From positions 62,001 to 126,000 of the forward strand of contig CALSFV010000316.1 of NCBI GenBank assembly GCA_943737045.1: DNA of 64,000 bases, in the 5' to 3' direction. This DNA is from Parapristionchus giblindavisi. Lineage: Eukaryota > Nematoda > Chromadorea > Rhabditida > Diplogasteridae. The notes below the pieces were generated by a model. The model ran no database searches. It was not told the origin of the DNA and saw only the letters and a list, made by a program, of their open reading frames with translations. Below are positions 34,660 to 45,200 of this stretch, one piece after another. How positions within the stretch are numbered: the first letter of the stretch is position 1; each line of letters begins with the position of its first letter. Position numbers and translations under genes: made by a program.

Positions 34660-35290
34660 AATTCCCACTCTAATTGCAGAGCTGAAACCTCGCCCATGGG
34701 TTCGAAGATCTTCTGTGGCCTCAAACCACTGTAACATATCGAATATATATTATACTGTTTATGTATGCTGCTATCATATCACAATCGAGATAAACTTGAA
34801 TCATTCACAATTCGTATTTGTGTTATATTCGAATGATATTTGATCTTTGATCTCTTGTGGACTATGGGATCGGTAGGGCAGTAGGCTTATTAGGCGATTG
34901 TGTACAATAGCGATTCAAGAAGCAATGAATGGAAACAAGGAGAGAATACCAAACCTAACTATAAATGGTAATGTAAAAAGAGCAAATATATATATATAAT
35001 ATATAGTAGTAGAAAGTAGTGGTGATGTTAGGTGTAGAGGGTCTTATCACAGACTTTGGAACGTGGAAAACTTTGGGCTACAACAAGTGGAAAGTTGGGC
35101 AAAACGAAAATACAACAAGAAAAGAACCTGACGACATGATGGTAGTGAATCATTAGTAGTAGAGATGGACAACAAACACTACGAACGAATCGATAATATG
35201 TAGAAATCAATCGATAATCATTGACAAATTAATGAACAATCAACGAACTCGAAGCGATTCTCGTAGAAATCAATCGATAATTATTGATTA
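34660..35290. repeat. About 0.63-kb triplicated segment, copy 3 (DHDDS 3' flank)
   Basis: Same content as 21030-21665 and 24826-25482. The homology ends about 15 bp before the DHDDS stop (35304, minus), so the probable DHDDS 3'UTR is a member of this repeat family. Confidence 0.8.
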
Positions 35291-35303
35291 ATCAATCCAT
35301 AAT

Positions 35304-35453
35304 TCAGCTGTCTCCTTTATATTCCGCCCATTCCTTCAATTGGTCTGTCCTCTTTTGCTCTGCCCACTCGAGGAATGGAGTCAGAGCTGCCTTATCTGTC
35401 TCTGATGGCTCATTGTATGATATACGTTCCGTGATGCACTAAAATATAGTTTA

Positions 35454-35503
<50 letters not shown>

Positions 35504-38500
35504 CTATTATACATTGGCTAGTTTTCCTGTGCGAGTTTTACTGTTGCCACATGGTGATTGCGCGTTTCACTGTTCTCATATACGACGCGACGTCACAGGA
35601 TATTTATTTCATCGATAGCAGCTTTTCTAATCGAACTTGTATTGTGTGTGTAAATATGCCTCTGCAGCATATATTTTCGGCGCCCTCACAGGATTGTTCT
35701 ACATATTATTCGTTATTTTAAAAAGAAAAATCGCTATTTTCGCTTAAATTGTAATCTTTCGCAGAAAAAATGAGCATTATATAGTGGGCCGATCCTCACA
35801 TTATGAGGGCATGAAAATGTATGATATGCAGACACATGTTGAAAATAATATGTTCTGCAGGACCCTTTCTCTCTCAAAAAATCGGGGAAAATATTATTAT
35901 TATTACCATTGAAAGAACAAATAATACAAATCATGCAAATTATAGGGAAGAGTCAAAGAGAAAGACTAAAAATGGGTTGTGTTGCAAATTTTTAAGAGTG
36001 AACTATAGAACTAAAAGAATATAAAACGTTCCAGTGTTTCGGCCCTGGTTCTAAATGTACTCAATACTAATTAGAGGAACGCTGTTTCGTCCATAGGTTC
36101 TAGACAGTGAACCTCTACTCAATCACCATTATTAAATTACAAAATATATATAAAATGGTAGTATACCGTACCTGTGTGTCCTTGTAATGGCATTGGTACG
36201 CTCGTACAGCCTTCACCAACTCGTAGAATCCAAACTCTGGCCACATTACGGGATCGTAGTGAAGATGACTTGATGCCATCTGAAAAAAATACACATTTCA
36301 TATATTTATTTATTTATCCCATCAAAAATAATGATAACTATTGTTCTATTTTAACAATATATTTATCAAATATATTTCTCCTCTTATATTGCTCACCTCA
36401 AAGTCGGTGTAAGGGTCCACGGCAACTTTCTATTGCTACGAAGTTGTGCTAACGAGCAACCCGCTCACGTAGATCATAGGTTTTGCAAACCGACATGATC
36501 AGGCGGCCATCCCGAACCCCTGGCTCGGATAGGGAAGGTAACCAGAGCTCAAACCTGCTACGACAATTCCCCACCCGCGCCCAAGTCCTCCGCGCCCTCT
36601 TCCTGCCCGTCTCCGATGTCGGTCGGTGCACAGAGGGCAGGGCCATCTAATCTCGGAGCCCCTCAGGACATCTACCCGGACTACCCCCGAACCCTTACTA
36701 ACACCCACTCCCCGTCACAACGACGACCTGAGGATCTGCACACTCAACTGCCGCACCGTCGCGTCCGACGACTCGATCGCCATTCTGGAGCATTCCTTCG
36801 AAGACATCAGATACGATGTTGTGTGCCTGCAAGAGACAAAGTCGCGAAAGACCGTTGAGCACACCCTCGTCAACGGTGCAAGGCTGATACTTGGAGCGAA
36901 GATAGAAAAGAAGAACATCGGAGGAGTAGGATTCCTCGTCCACCCCCGACTTGTCTCATCCATCATCTCCTTCTGTATCGTCTCCCCTCGTCTTGCCGTG
37001 ATTCGTTTCCGCTTCGGCAAGTCGTCCTTGTCCCTACTCTCAATCTACGCACCCACTTCGGCAGCACCTTTAGAGGAAAGGCAGTCCTTCTTCGATGAGC
37101 TCACCTCCCTCTACAACAGCGAGAAGTCTCACTTCTACCGTATAGTGGCCGGCGACTTCAACATCCGAGTGAGCCCACAGAGAGACAGCGACTTCAGAAC
37201 CGGCCCATTCCACTCCGACCCCCACGGCGACCCGGACGATCTCATGAGAGATCTCCTTTCCTCTACCCGCTCCTTCCACGGGAATTCCTTCTTCGATAAG
37301 AAGTTGAACAATCGATGGACATGGGAATCGCCTGGAGGTACGACCAAGCATGAGATCGACCACTTCCTTGTAAGTAGAAGATGGATGGTGCATGACGTCA
37401 GTGTTGTCAAGGGATTCGCTTTCCCTTCCGACCACCGCCTACTCCGCGCAAGAATCCGACTTGACGCCAAGATCGAGAAGAGTTGGAGATACTCGAGACG
37501 CCAACTTCCTCGTCCAACCATCGACCCTCATCGATACGAGGAAGCCATCAAAAGCTACCCCTGGAGCACGGACCCTGATCCAACGAAGGACTACGCCCTG
37601 CTCTGTGTCGGTTTGAAGCAGTGTGCTCGAGCAGCAGAAGTCCCGCCAACACCTCCTCCTCCACGTCTATCCGAAGCATCCCGCTTCTGGATTCAACAGA
37701 GAGGAAGATGCCTAAGGGACCCTGAGTGCAATACCTTCGAGAAGATCATGGCCTCGAGAACCTGCCGTGCATTCGTCAAGAAGGACATTCAGGAGCACCG
37801 GCTGAAGACACTTCTGAAGGCTGCAGAAGAGAGAAGGTCGATCAAGAAGGCCAAGCAGAGCCTATCGAAAGCGAGGACTCCGATGGATGCAGTGTACGAC
37901 CAATCCGGATCACCGGTAACGAGTCGAACTGGAATTGAAGAGCGTGTGAAGGAGTTCTACTCAGATCTCTTCCGCTCCGAAACGCCGATTCCTCGTTGCC
38001 CCACCCCACCAGCCGACGAACCATTACCCATCCTTCCTTCCGAAATCCGCACCGCCATTACAAGTACGAAGAAGGACGGCGCAGCTGGACCGGACAAGAT
38101 TACGGGCCCAATGCTACGACACGGAGGCAGCTTCCTTCATTCCCTACTCTCCTCGCGGTTTAGCCGATACCTGCAGTCACAGCAGTATCCAGGACAATGG
38201 AAATCTTCCTCCTCAATCCTCATCCACAAGAAGGGAGATCGCTGTGACCTCAACAACTTTCGCCCTATCGCCCTTCTCTCCGTCCCTTACAAGCTCTTCA
38301 CTAAGGTTATGGTCACAAGAATGGAGACGACTCTGGACGACGCCCAACCAGTAGAGCAAGCTGGTTTTCGAAGAAGATTCGGATGTATGGACCACATACA
38401 CACCCTCTCCGCCCTCATTGAACACCACCGTGAATACCGACTCCCACTCGCCCTCGTCTTCGTCGACTACTGCAAGGCCTTCGACTCAGTCGAAATTCCT

Positions 38501-41500
38501 GCTGTGCTCAACTCCCTGACGCATCAAGGAGCCGACCCCTCCTACGTACACTGCCTGGAGGCGCTCAACTCTGGATGCTACACGGAGATGAAGCCCTTTG
38601 AGCGACCAGTCCGTATTCCCATCGAGAAAGGAGTTAGACAGGGCGACACCATCTCGCCGAAGCTCTTCACTGCCGCTCTCCAAGATTGCATGAAGAACCT
38701 TGACTGGAGTGAAGAAGGAGTGCTGATCAATGGGAAATGGCTCTCGCACCTGCGATTCGCTGACGACATCGTTCTACTCGGAACGGACACGACCGCACTC
38801 CAGAGAATGCTGAACGAGCTGGCGGAATCAGGAAAGAAGATCGGCCTCTCCATCAACAGGAAGAAGACGCAGCTCATGAAGAACGCGTGGTGTCCTGGAC
38901 CCGGAATCACTCTCAACGGAGAACCACTCGAAGAGACCGACTCGTACGTCTACCTCGGACGCGAACTCCGAGCAGATGGTCAGTTGCATACTGAACTTCT
39001 GAGGAGGAAGAGAGCGGCATGGGCCGCATACGGCAGTATTCGAGAGATCACCAGCCAACTCCAAGATCCCAAACTTCGCTCATCTCTCTTCGACTCTCAC
39101 GTGCTCCCCGCTCTATGCTACGCCGCCGAGACGTGGCCCCTCACGAAGACCGTCACCTCCTTCATCCAGACCTCCCATCGTGCACTAGAGAGATCACTAA
39201 TCAGCACGAATCTCCACACGATGCGACAAAGAAGTATTACGAGCGAGGACGTCCGCCGGATCTCTCTCGTAACCGATCCGATGGACTACATACGACGAGC
39301 GAAACACCGTTGGGCAGGTCACGTCCTAAGGAGAGAAGACGACAGATGGTCCACTCGTGTCACGCAGTGGTTCCCCCCTCCCGACCTCATACGACCACCC
39401 GGACGACCCCCCGCCAGATGGAGTGACTCAATCGAGGAGTACGCGAAGATGCCCTACAGCACCGGGAGATCAACCCGATCCTCCGCTTCACGGACGCCCT
39501 ATCAACACTGGACTACACGCGCACGCAATAGAGAAATATGGAGGAATTGTGATCCACGCGGCCCCGCCCGCTGAAGATGGATCTACTAAGTAACTAAGTA
39601 AGTAAGTAATATATTTTAATGCTATTACTACTCAAATACCAACGACCTGAAGCCACCGGTCGCTAATCAATATTATGAATCACACAGCTACCGTAATCCC
39701 CAACTCAATCATCGAGTACCGTAACCCAACCGTACCTGATACATGAGAAAGTCGGAGAGTCTCTTCTCTCCACTGGTTCTCACGAGTAGATCTGGATTGG
39801 ACGAGTGGCGAGTGTCCAGGCACTTGGAGATCAGCCATTCACTGATCTACAAATAATCAATCAATAAATCAATCAATAAATCCTGTCATCTCCTTAATAA
39901 TTGATTGATCATTCTCACCTCTCTCTATTACTATGCGTACTACGATTATTACTGCTCCGCCCTAGTCACAAATCTGACCGAACGAATGACCTACCGTAGT
40001 CACTCATCTACCGTAACCTCACCTGATCTTGCCTGACGAGTCCCGCCTGGACGCCCTGTCTGATCGTATCGACCGCGCGCGCCATCTCATCCGTCGACGT
40101 GTACGGCATACACACGTTCACCGTGCCTCTACAACACAATACAGTAATGGCGTGGTGTGGTGGTGTGCACTTGGGAAATCTCGCCCGCACCAGCGCACTC
40201 ACTTGGTGTAGTCCTTTGTGGAGATCATGATCTGGGCAAAGAGCGCACGCAGTGATGGCGACAGCAGCGAGAGATCGCCGTGGAAGCGGAATCGAATCTG
40301 ATTCTCGTCGATTTTATCTCTGAAATCAATCAATTAATCAATCGATAATATTGATAATAATAATATATTTTCAAAATGTGTCTGCAGAGACCAGTTCACA
40401 CACTATACATTCGACTAGAACCGACCCTGAAGGAAAAAACGAAATACCAGGTGACGACGAGTCATATACGGGAATGGTGAAACGCGCAATCACCAAGAGT
40501 TGATAGAATAGCGCACACATCGGCTCTCTCAATTTGCGCACTCTCTATCAATTGTATCGCTCTATTCTTTTCTCTGACATACCGCTCTCGAAACGCTGTA
40601 TGGCTACATCAGACTTTTTTTCGATAATGGAAAATATAGGTCCGCATTTTGTATTTTTTGTGAAAAGCATAACATATTTTGCAAATCTGTAACCGAGCTA
40701 TTCGAAATATGATTGAAAGTAATGAAAGTTATCCACTAACTTTTCCTTAAGAAGCAATTTGAACTTCTCCTCAGCCAGTCTCATCAATCCATCCACCTCG
40801 TCCTTACTCCGTTTGAAGTTCTCGATGGAGAAGGCGTATACCGTAACCTCCGTCACACCAAGGTCCGAGCACCACTCCAGTATCTGCCAAATACTAATTG
40901 TCATTTCACATAGAAAACATGATGATGGTGGGGTGGCTAGGAAACGTCGACCACACCAAACCACTTTAGAAACTGGTCAAAATCAACAAGCATGATCAAC
41001 TAGGATTCGTCGGCCACACCACCGCACTCACCTTGGTCAGCTGAGTGAAGCCATGCTCGTGTCCCTTGACCACACTACCCAGTGCGTTCGATCGAGCGTA
41101 CCGACGATTGCCGTCCATCACAAAGGCGACGTGTCTGAAATGGGCACCGTCCACCGTAATCGCATTACACCATAATTACCATTAACCAATATGTAGTACT
41201 GGGCAAAGTCTATACTACAAGCCATACTTCGCACGTTTTTTAGTATAATTTTCCTTGTCTAATTATCATTAATCATAAATTTCACATAAATACTTATTAT
41301 TATTACTACAGAAACCATTATTCTATGTGATCAACCGTATCCGATCTAAGATCAAAGATCACACGAGAACATAAATACAGTAATCCTCCTCACTTCGGCA
41401 TCGGTCCCATATTCAGGTATCGTATCGCGAGTGGATGCCACCATCGCTTCTCCGCGTTGTTCCACCAACCAGCTGGAGGACCTTCGTGATCATCGTCCAC

Positions 41501-41560
41501 ATGTCCCTCATGATGATGGTTGTGGTCTCCAACGGAAGAGGCGGACAGTACTTCCGTCAT
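35304..41560 (-). CDS. DHDDS: Dehydrodolichyl diphosphate synthase subunit (cis-prenyltransferase)
   Basis: Catalytic subunit of the ER cis-prenyltransferase that chain-elongates farnesyl-PP with isopentenyl-PP to dehydrodolichyl-PP, the precursor of the dolichol carrier for N-glycosylation. Eight exons, 329 codons plus stop, phases consistent: 41560-41394, 41134-41032, 40883-40741, 40319-40203, 40128-40023, 39846-39736, 36279-36172, 35438-35304. The catalytic block [13 protein letters not shown] has its Asp near residue 63. Other family blocks are [26 protein letters not shown] and [19 protein letters not shown] (about 231-249), followed by [11 protein letters not shown]. The start is 1 nt after acceptor GATTACAG. 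The N-terminus has a His/Asp-rich stretch ([16 protein letters not shown]). Human DHDDS is about 333 residues. Intron 6 (36280-39735) carries an antisense RTE element. Confidence 0.94.
35456..35615. repeat. Microsatellite-linked dispersed repeat, copy 2
   Basis: (AAT)n/(ATT)n tract followed by GGCTAGTTTTCCTGTGCGAG, TGGTGATTGCGCGTTTCAC and ACGCGACGTCAC. In the DHDDS intron 35439-36171, which also holds an ACCCACTATATAA-type fragment near 35740-35830. Confidence 0.75.
36390..39605 (+). mobile_element. RTE-clade non-LTR retrotransposon
   Basis: Complete-looking element: a 5' region from about 36390, one long ORF, a very short 3' end and a tail of TAAG tetranucleotides (CTAAGTAACTAAGTAAGTAA), as is typical of RTE elements. 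It is more GC-rich than its surroundings. The TATATT word on both sides may be a target duplication but is not certain. It is inserted antisense in DHDDS intron 6. Confidence 0.88.
36626..39574 (+). CDS. RTE endonuclease-reverse transcriptase, intact
   Basis: One uninterrupted 982-codon frame. Residues about 35-275 form an apurinic-like endonuclease with the ordered motifs LNCRTVA, CLQETKS, GDFNIRV (near 175) and [10 protein letters not shown] (near 267). Residues about 520-740 form the reverse transcriptase: [44 protein letters not shown], and the catalytic FADDIVLLG near 710. The C-terminus has [15 protein letters not shown] and [14 protein letters not shown], characteristic of RTE proteins. 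It nicks target DNA and copies its RNA in the nucleus. The lack of any stop suggests recent activity. The true start could lie slightly upstream in the 5' region. Confidence 0.95.
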   Translation: MHRGQGHLISEPLRTSTRTTPEPLLTPTPRHNDDLRICTLNCRTVASDDSIAILEHSFEDIRYDVVCLQETKSRKTVEHTLVNGARLILGAKIEKKNIGGVGFLVHPRLVSSIISFCIVSPRLAVIRFRFGKSSLSLLSIYAPTSAAPLEERQSFFDELTSLYNSEKSHFYRIVAGDFNIRVSPQRDSDFRTGPFHSDPHGDPDDLMRDLLSSTRSFHGNSFFDKKLNNRWTWESPGGTTKHEIDHFLVSRRWMVHDVSVVKGFAFPSDHRLLRARIRLDAKIEKSWRYSRRQLPRPTIDPHRYEEAIKSYPWSTDPDPTKDYALLCVGLKQCARAAEVPPTPPPPRLSEASRFWIQQRGRCLRDPECNTFEKIMASRTCRAFVKKDIQEHRLKTLLKAAEERRSIKKAKQSLSKARTPMDAVYDQSGSPVTSRTGIEERVKEFYSDLFRSETPIPRCPTPPADEPLPILPSEIRTAITSTKKDGAAGPDKITGPMLRHGGSFLHSLLSSRFSRYLQSQQYPGQWKSSSSILIHKKGDRCDLNNFRPIALLSVPYKLFTKVMVTRMETTLDDAQPVEQAGFRRRFGCMDHIHTLSALIEHHREYRLPLALVFVDYCKAFDSVEIPAVLNSLTHQGADPSYVHCLEALNSGCYTEMKPFERPVRIPIEKGVRQGDTISPKLFTAALQDCMKNLDWSEEGVLINGKWLSHLRFADDIVLLGTDTTALQRMLNELAESGKKIGLSINRKKTQLMKNAWCPGPGITLNGEPLEETDSYVYLGRELRADGQLHTELLRRKRAAWAAYGSIREITSQLQDPKLRSSLFDSHVLPALCYAAETWPLTKTVTSFIQTSHRALERSLISTNLHTMRQRSITSEDVRRISLVTDPMDYIRRAKHRWAGHVLRREDDRWSTRVTQWFPPPDLIRPPGRPPARWSDSIEEYAKMPYSTGRSTRSSASRTPYQHWTTRARNREIWRNCDPRGPAR
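40395..40515. repeat. Inverted fragment of microsatellite-linked repeat
   Basis: GTGACGACGAGTCATATACG and GGTGAAACGCGCAATCACCA are the reverse of words seen at 8790-8985 and 35456-35615. It occupies part of the DHDDS intron 40320-40740; a TCCGCATTTTGTATTTTTTG patch at 40640 recalls the 41-bp repeat. Confidence 0.55.
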
Positions 41561-42235
41561 ACTGTAATCGAGGGCTGATGTATTGATCGATAATCACTAC
41601 CATGGTGCGGGAGGGGGTGGGGTAGAATAGACAATATATATAATCGCACAAGCCGTCTGGAATTAAGCAACGTGAGCAGCCCCCTGCATTATAGATAACT
41701 CGAAACCCTAATCCATGAGGTGCTCCCCTCACACCGCGTTTCACGAGAGCAGACATTGAGGGGTGCTAACAATAATAAGGGCTAGATTGAGAATCAAATG
41801 ATGACAGACAGTATCACATAGAAGTGCAATACAAGCCGCTGGATGTCCCAACCCATCCTAGTCACTTCATTAGATATATCTTACCGTGTTTACGGATAAC
41901 AACCCGTCAATCAATAGATCTCAATCAATCAATATATATGAACACACTTTATCCCTTTCACAATCGATAAATCGATAAATCATTATGATCAACGACAAAT
42001 GCGCATATTATAGTGTAGGATCTCTGCATGCAGAACGAGAAAACGGTTTGGGCCGAGGTAAAAAGATTACACATAATCATTGTTTTCAAAAGGATACAAA
42101 TAATTATCGATAAGTTAGCACATTCACTGGGAACGGGACACAAAGAAAGTGATCGATTGATTGATTGTATAGTGGAAGGCAATGAAACAAACAGGGTGTC
42201 GGGGACAAAGTCAGAGGGGAATCGATCGATATCGA
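41561..42235. promoter_or_regulatory. USP14-DHDDS intergenic region
   Basis: 675 bp between the USP14 stop and the DHDDS start on the same strand. It must hold the USP14 3'UTR and the DHDDS upstream region. It is longer than a typical nematode operon spacer (about 100 bp), so separate promoters are more likely (inference). No motif recognised. Confidence 0.45.
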
Positions 42236-45200
42236 TTACTGAGATACCGTAGTCGATTGCATGTTCTCGTCGGGAACCGGCAGAGCCGGGAGCGCGTCCA
42301 CCTTGTAGGCCTTACGAGGTCCGTACACGAGGACGTACGCGCAATGCCAGTCTCCACCTCCCGACAGCTTCAGGATCTGAAAAATAATGACAATTAAGCG
42401 AAAAATTAAAATCAGTTCATGATAGCTAGAGGCACCGTAATCAATCCGAAAGCCCTCAAATATTTACAGAATATACTATACTTATACGATTATACTTATA
42501 ATCACCAAATACTTATAGTTTTATATTTTCCAATGCATGATTTGATTGATGTCATCAACTACCAGATTTAAAAAAAAGTCAGTTGTCGATTCTCCCCGGT
42601 GGTGCTACCGTACATGTTCCGAGTTGACCGCGTGCACCTCATCGTCGTCGCACATTGCCCATTCGTCGCCCTTGATGCGCACCCAAGCCACGTAATGGCC
42701 AGAGTCGGACGAGCGGCCCTTGTGCGTGATGACGGCCTGCAATGCAGGGAGGGTACGGTAAGGGAAGGAGAGATTACGGTAAGGAAGGAGAGAGGGTACG
42801 GTAAGGAAGGAGGGAGGGTACGGTAAGGAAGGAGGGAGGATAAGGTAAGGAAGGAGGGAGAATACGGTAGATAGAACAAATAGGACAGGATTATGGTTAA
42901 AAACCAGAATATTTTAATTTTAAAAGCCTCTTCGAACCCAGGACGTATGGTACAGGATACAGTGTGCCATGTTAAACTAAGTTACTACGGTACGATAGGA
43001 CAAGGAGGATTACGGTACATCGGGGATACGGTAATATTAATGTACGGTACCTGGAGCTCGTAGAATCCCGAGTTGTTGCTGCCGGGATCGTCTTCGAATG
43101 AGAAGGGAAGGACGTTCTCTTCCTTCTCAACCTCCTCTGTCTCCGCCTTCTGAAATCAATAAATCAATAACAAATCAATACTCACTCAATCAATAATATG
43201 CAAACCTTGACATCCTTTCCCTCGAGCTTGGCTGCACGCATGCGCTCAATCTTAGCGTCCTCCATAGTCTGTAATTGAGAGAATAAATAAAATAAATAAA
43301 GGGTAGTAATTCAGCATTTGACCCGATGAATGCGCGTCTCACGTACCTCATACAACTCACTTTCGCCATTAAAAATTTTTTTTTAACGTCTCGGTCACCC
43401 TCGCGAACATTATACCAATTTAAGGAATGAATAGCTTATAATTAAAATTATTATTATTATTGCTATTACTATTATCATTATGACAAGTGCATCGTACGGA
43501 GACGCTAATTTCGTGCACGAAAAAGAATGATTCAACGAGCATCAAACCCACATTGATTTTTGATCTCTAATCTATAATACCTTGAATGCATCCCTGTTGC
43601 CTCTCAGCTTCTCCTGCAGCTCGGGAGTGCACATATCGAAGAGATCGAGGGTCAGCGGGAACTTGACGTCCTTCAGAATCTTCGCGTTCACCTGTAATAA
43701 TAATATTACAAGCTACACTGATATATCCAAAATAGATCTTCAAGACTACGGGACTTGATTTGACTAATCACAGAATTAATTAAATAATTAGAACTGATTA
43801 GGTTACACACAAGAAATCGAGCATTTGATACAACAAAGTGCACGTGTATATGCATGATAAGTAACATGGAACCACCAAGTCTACCTCTAAACTCTATGCA
43901 ATGCCAGCGACAGTGATTGGTTAACCGACAACCATCTCGATCTTCTCGATTCATTCATTCTATTTAACTGGTTGTTTTCTGTGTCGTGTTTTCTCGAAAA
44001 CACATAAATATTACTATTATTATAAGCACTGTCTGCAGACTTATCGGGACAAGTAAAGGGCAGGCAAATATAAATGTAAATAAAGAATAAATATAAATAC
44101 TAATAAATATAGAAAAATATAAAGTTCAGGCAACGTACAGCGGCACTCTGCTTGAAGAAGAATCGAACCATCTGGATGGAGAGATAGGCGGGCAGACGAT
44201 CGATGAGAGCCTGAATACAGTAATCGGTTAGAGAAAAAATATTATTGATCGAATTGAATACCGTAATCTCTACGATGATCACCGATTAGGATTGAGGGAG
44301 AAAAAGCACTATGAACTACTCTATGTAATACACAATTTATGACATGGCCCTACACAATCAATTCGTACCTACATTACTTCTCCGATGAAAAATACCTGCA
44401 CTACCAACCTCCCCTTACAGTATCTTCTTCCCCTCATACATTTTCATACCCTCGCTGTGCGAAGATTGAGTCAAAATCGAATTGACCCACTATATAAAAA
44501 TAAACGGCTAGAGCACCGAAAATGTATGCTTCCCCTCAGTCAAACAATCAATACCCCCTACAGTAACTCCGTCCTACCGTACATTGTTCACCAATCAATC
44601 AATAATCCCACAGTACCCCTCTCCTAGCGTACCTTCTTGGAGTACTTGCAGTCCCTTCCGACCACTGGCGACTGCTTCTCAATTTCCTCCGACAACTTCT
44701 CCTTGATTCCCGTCTGGATGTACTTCACGTCTTGAGAGAGGAAACACGAGAGCTGGAATATTAATTAATTAATTAATTAATTAGCTTAATTATAAATAAT
44801 TATTCAATTATTCAGTTAATTAATTATGTGACGTACAAAAGTTACGAAAAGAAACGAAATAAAACGAAAAGGAGGCGAGAGACTATTCTAACCAAAGAGA
44901 GTTTTGAACAAAATAGCCAAATTCAAATTCAATGAGCTAATTGCATAATTAATTAAATTGGCGCTACTTCCGATAACGGCCTAACTCATATACTAGGGCT
45001 AGATGAAGTGAGAAGTGTTATCAAGAAATCTGCATCATACATGGGCACCGAGAGGGGATTTCTTGCAACTTGAAATGTACGTGGCTGTTTCGTGTCTCAT
45101 AAAAGTGATATTGAAGCATATGGCAATTCATCCATGATAATCGGTATATGTACGACCTTTAGTATATTATTTTTTTTTTCGCAAACACCACTACGATGGC

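Noticed and set aside
36390..36440. Possible extra DHDDS exon (VDPYTDFE followed by GTGAGC)
   Set aside because: Exons 6 and 7 already join in phase and match the family without it. It lies in the 5' region of the RTE element and has no convincing acceptor.
36626..39593. Several other frames overlapping the RTE ORF on both strands
   Set aside because: High GC content of the element gives long shadow frames; only the 982-codon frame has endonuclease and RT motifs in order.
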